NCBI RefSeq assembly: GCF_943193015.1
Contig: NZ_CALPCM010000064.1
Coordinates: 1 to 8,925 of the forward strand
DNA length: 8,925 nucleotides
DNA from: Hominisplanchenecus_A murintestinalis
GTDB lineage: Bacteria > Bacillota > Clostridia > Lachnospirales > Lachnospiraceae
Direction of reading: 5' to 3'
Shown here: piece by piece, positions 7,138 to 8,925 of the stretch
How positions within the stretch are numbered: the first letter of the stretch is position 1
Layout: the number at the start of each line of letters is the position of its first letter
Notes under the pieces: generated by a model
Databases searched by the model: none
Told to the model about the DNA's origin: nothing
Seen by the model: the letters and a program-made list of their open reading frames with translations, nothing else
Translations under genes and position numbers: made by a program

Positions 7138-7164
7138 CCTGCATATGAAATTGTCATATACAGG
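7138..7164 (+). repeat. imperfect inverted repeat downstream of ssrA
   Basis: CCTGCATATGA and TCATATACAGG form an 11-bp stem with one mismatch around a five-base loop (AATTG). It might stabilise or end the ssrA precursor, but there is no clear T-run after it. It begins where a reversed fragment of the tmRNA T arm ends. Confidence 0.5.
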
Positions 7165-7224
7165 AATATGTTCTGCTTAGTGTATTGGCGAAAATAAAGA
7201 CAGCATAGGTTGTCTACAGTCTGA

Positions 7225-7269
7225 AACAAACATGACCCACGATACTCTGTATCGTGGGTCATGTTTGTT
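7225..7269. terminator. perfect 21-bp hairpin, probable bidirectional terminator
   Basis: Arms at 7225-7245 and 7249-7269 are perfectly complementary over 21 bases with a three-base loop (TCT). It lies nine bases beyond the stop codon of the minus-strand relaxase gene and downstream of plus-strand ssrA. The flanks are moderately T-rich on both strands (TTTGTTCTT on plus, GTTTGTTTC on minus) but there is no long uninterrupted T-run. Termination is the simplest role; a recombinase or relaxase binding site is an alternative. Confidence 0.65.
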
Positions 7270-7278
7270 CTTAACGAC

Positions 7279-8703
7279 TTATGCTGAAAAATCATAATCT
7301 GTATTTGTGCCGATAATGTCAATAATATTCAGACTGTTGTCTGTCGTGCTGTCTGCATTGGAATTTCTGTTTCTCAAACGCTCATTCCTAACCCGGTTTC
7401 CCGATTCCAATAATTCTTTCGTCTTATAATCGAAATCAAATAAATCAGATAAACCGTTCGTGTGTTTCTTTTTGCGTTCGTTCTGAAATCTCTTGAACCA
7501 ATTCACTACAGCATCATGTGTATGTCTGCCTGTCCGTTCGTCCTCACGTTTTAAAAACTCCAAGAACTTAGCATTTAAGTGTTTTTCCTCTGAAAGAATC
7601 TGATTACAGATTTCAGTAATAGAAGCGGCTTTTTCAAACATTTCCTCTGCTTCTCTTTTTGTATTTTCTGCATTTTCTTCCATTCTCTGTACTTTCATTT
7701 CTTTAATCAAAAGGTCATATTCTTTACTCTGTAAAGTTGCCCTGTCATTCTCAAGTGCGGTCTGTTGCGTAGATAAAGATTCACGCTCTTTTTCAAATCT
7801 TCTTTCCATTTCTTCCTCTCTGGCTTTTTCCTGCTCTTTCATTTCACGGATATTTTTCTCAAGAATATCTAAATCCTCTTCTCTGATTCTCATTCTAATC
7901 ATCTCCATTCTAAGTTGAATTTCTTTGTTACTAAGTCGCTTTAACATATCGGGAGTAAGCCCCTGCTGATGGAACTTTCCGTCTTTATCGTAATAACATG
8001 CCAGAACTTCTTCAATCGGCTTGTTTTCTAATTCAATGTCATAGCCTTTATCCAGTAATTTTTTACGGAATTTATTATGTAACCCGGCTAATTGTTTTGG
8101 GTTATGAAAAAATTTCGTTTGTGAAATCGTGCATTTCAATTTTCCGTTTTTTTCTGATTCGTGGCAAGGGACAAAGCAAACATGAATATGTGGGTTTGTT
8201 TCGTCCTTATGGATGGAAAAACCAGTGATATTGTCTGTCCCAAATTCTTTTTCAAGAATCCCAATTAAATCCCACATCCATGTATTTTCATGTCCTGTAA
8301 TTGAATCGTTACCCATTTGCAGAACAAGCGGACGGACAATCACTGTATCATTTTTTCCTTTTGTGGAAATCCTTGCCCCATGCTCTTTTGCGTATTCAAT
8401 ACGTCTGTTAATTGCATTTTCCATATCTTTAGAGCGGCTTGTTCTCTGCCATTCTCCGTTAGAATCTTTATAATAAGATTCGTTTTCTAATGTGAGGTCA
8501 GAATTTATATCAGGGTTACTATGCTGTACCTCACAGCTATTCATTTTGTCCGCACTCCTGTCAATATGCCGGATATATCCGGCAATCCCCATGTTTCCAG
8601 ATTTACTTGTTTTTGTGCTTGTGTATTTGCCGGAATAATGAATTTTTACACTGGCGTCAAATGATAAATAACCAATTTTAACCACCTCATTTCTTATTAT
8701 CAT
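7279..8703 (-). CDS. mobV: MobV-family relaxase (plasmid mobilization/recombination protein, Pre/Mob type)
   Basis: MobV relaxases nick one strand at an origin of transfer and lead it into a recipient through another element's conjugation apparatus. The 474-residue protein has the family's third motif, HKDETNPHIH at 165-174 (metal-binding HxDE...PHxH), after a GFSI strand. An N-terminal HIDR at 46-49 may replace the HNxR motif whose histidine is the nucleophile in MobM of pMV158, and HSNPDIN at 61-67 resembles motif II. Residues from about 258 to 390 are strongly charged and heptad-like, a coiled coil that usually mediates dimer formation. The C-terminus is polar, rich in Asn, Asp and Ser. 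An in-frame TAA lies just upstream of the ATG at 8703, but that ATG has a poor ribosome site, so the true start may be later. The gene is visibly more AT-rich than its neighbours and lies next to ssrA, consistent with an acquired element. No replication or integrase gene accompanies it here. Confidence 0.88.
   Translation of the reverse strand: MIIRNEVVKIGYLSFDASVKIHYSGKYTSTKTSKSGNMGIAGYIRHIDRSADKMNSCEVQHSNPDINSDLTLENESYYKDSNGEWQRTSRSKDMENAINRRIEYAKEHGARISTKGKNDTVIVRPLVLQMGNDSITGHENTWMWDLIGILEKEFGTDNITGFSIHKDETNPHIHVCFVPCHESEKNGKLKCTISQTKFFHNPKQLAGLHNKFRKKLLDKGYDIELENKPIEEVLACYYDKDGKFHQQGLTPDMLKRLSNKEIQLRMEMIRMRIREEDLDILEKNIREMKEQEKAREEEMERRFEKERESLSTQQTALENDRATLQSKEYDLLIKEMKVQRMEENAENTKREAEEMFEKAASITEICNQILSEEKHLNAKFLEFLKREDERTGRHTHDAVVNWFKRFQNERKKKHTNGLSDLFDFDYKTKELLESGNRVRNERLRNRNSNADSTTDNSLNIIDIIGTNTDYDFSA
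8682..8688 (-). promoter_or_regulatory. strong ribosome site inside the annotated mobV start region
   Basis: On the minus strand GAGGTGG covers codons 6 to 8 of the longest reading. It is the best ribosome site nearby, while the ATG at 8703 has only AAGG one base before it. No in-frame ATG, GTG or TTG follows at the usual distance; an in-frame ATT (8676-8674) lies five bases after it. Confidence 0.4.
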
Positions 8704-8751
8704 ACCTTAATGATAATCGAAAAACTTCAGAATACAATGCCTTGTCAAGTG

Positions 8752-8779
8752 TTTTTTTGATTTTTTTCTGTATTTTTTT
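8752..8779. repeat. three phased T7/A7 tracts upstream of mobV
   Basis: Runs of exactly seven T occur at 8752-8758, 8761-8767 and 8773-8779, with centres 9 and 12 bases apart, close to the helical repeat. Phased A-tracts of this kind bend DNA and can act as an UP element. A TTGACA reads on the minus strand at 8748-8743 immediately beyond them, though no good -10 box follows at the normal distance. Confidence 0.6.
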
Positions 8780-8870
8780 GTCCGGTTATTTTCTGGCTTT
8801 TGCCAAGTTGTGCTGTCTATGGCGGTAGGTTATTTCTTTCCCGAAAAGGTATCTCGTTCCGTTCGCTGTA

Positions 8871-8924
8871 GCAAAATACATCGAAATAAATTTCGATAAT
8901 TTTGCAAGGAGTTGCACTCCCTTG
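8871..8924. repeat. double inverted-repeat block, candidate origin of transfer
   Basis: The first repeat has outer arms GCAAAAT (8871-8877) and ATTTTGC (8899-8905) and inner arms ATCGAAAT (8880-8887) and ATTTCGAT (8890-8897), 15 pairs with small internal mismatches. The second is CAAGGAGT (8905-8912) and ACTCC-C-TTG (8916-8924) around TGC. Adjacent inverted repeats upstream of a relaxase gene are typical of an oriT, but no nick site is proven and the block runs to the window edge. Confidence 0.4.
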
Positions 8925-8925
8925 A

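Noticed and set aside
8743..8748. Complete minus-strand sigma-A promoter for mobV from the TTGACA
   Set aside because: No hexamer resembling TATAAT occurs 15 to 19 bases downstream, so only the -35-like element can be supported.
8786..8923. Minus-strand open frame of 45 codons entering from the right edge and ending at TAA 8788-8786
   Set aside because: It could be the C-terminus of a gene beyond the window, but it overlaps the inverted repeats, has no recognisable motif and other frames are also open there for 30 or more codons.

Overview
The window looks like a chromosomal segment of a Gram-positive anaerobe of the Clostridia, most likely Lachnospiraceae-like. This is inferred from strong AGGAGG-type ribosome sites, moderate GC housekeeping genes, the gene order secG-rnr-smpB-ssrA, and a short tmRNA tag (ADENLAYAA). 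No species can be fixed from the sequence alone.

Left edge (1-336): the C-terminal part of a WYL-type transcriptional regulator, cut by the window start. A near-consensus sigma-A promoter overlaps its stop codon and drives gpmI (cofactor-independent phosphoglycerate mutase, 414-1955). Two bases after gpmI comes a small cysteine-containing protein of unknown function (1958-2272). A 19-bp stem terminator (2283-2326) separates this unit from enolase, which is encoded convergently on the minus strand (2327-3577). GpmI and enolase catalyse consecutive steps of lower glycolysis (3-PG to 2-PG to PEP).

Centre (3675-7116): an extended -10 promoter lies between the divergent eno and secG genes. Then come secG (Sec translocon subunit), an intrinsic terminator, rnr (RNase R), smpB starting on the base after the rnr stop codon, and ssrA (tmRNA) with its own promoter. 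RNase R, SmpB and tmRNA form the trans-translation and non-stop mRNA decay system: SmpB and tmRNA rescue stalled ribosomes and tag the nascent chain, and RNase R degrades the defective message.

Right part (7117-8925): a change to visibly more AT-rich DNA just downstream of ssrA, a well-known integration hotspot. It holds a minus-strand MobV-family relaxase (7279-8703), a perfect 21-bp inverted repeat after its stop codon, three helically phased A7/T7 tracts upstream of its start, and a double inverted-repeat block at the right edge that is a candidate origin of transfer. This is probably one end of an integrated mobilizable element. No integrase, replication gene or second attachment site is visible.

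No rRNA, tRNA, CRISPR array or intact insertion sequence was seen. There is no gene-free stretch longer than 300 bases; the longest is 8704-8925.
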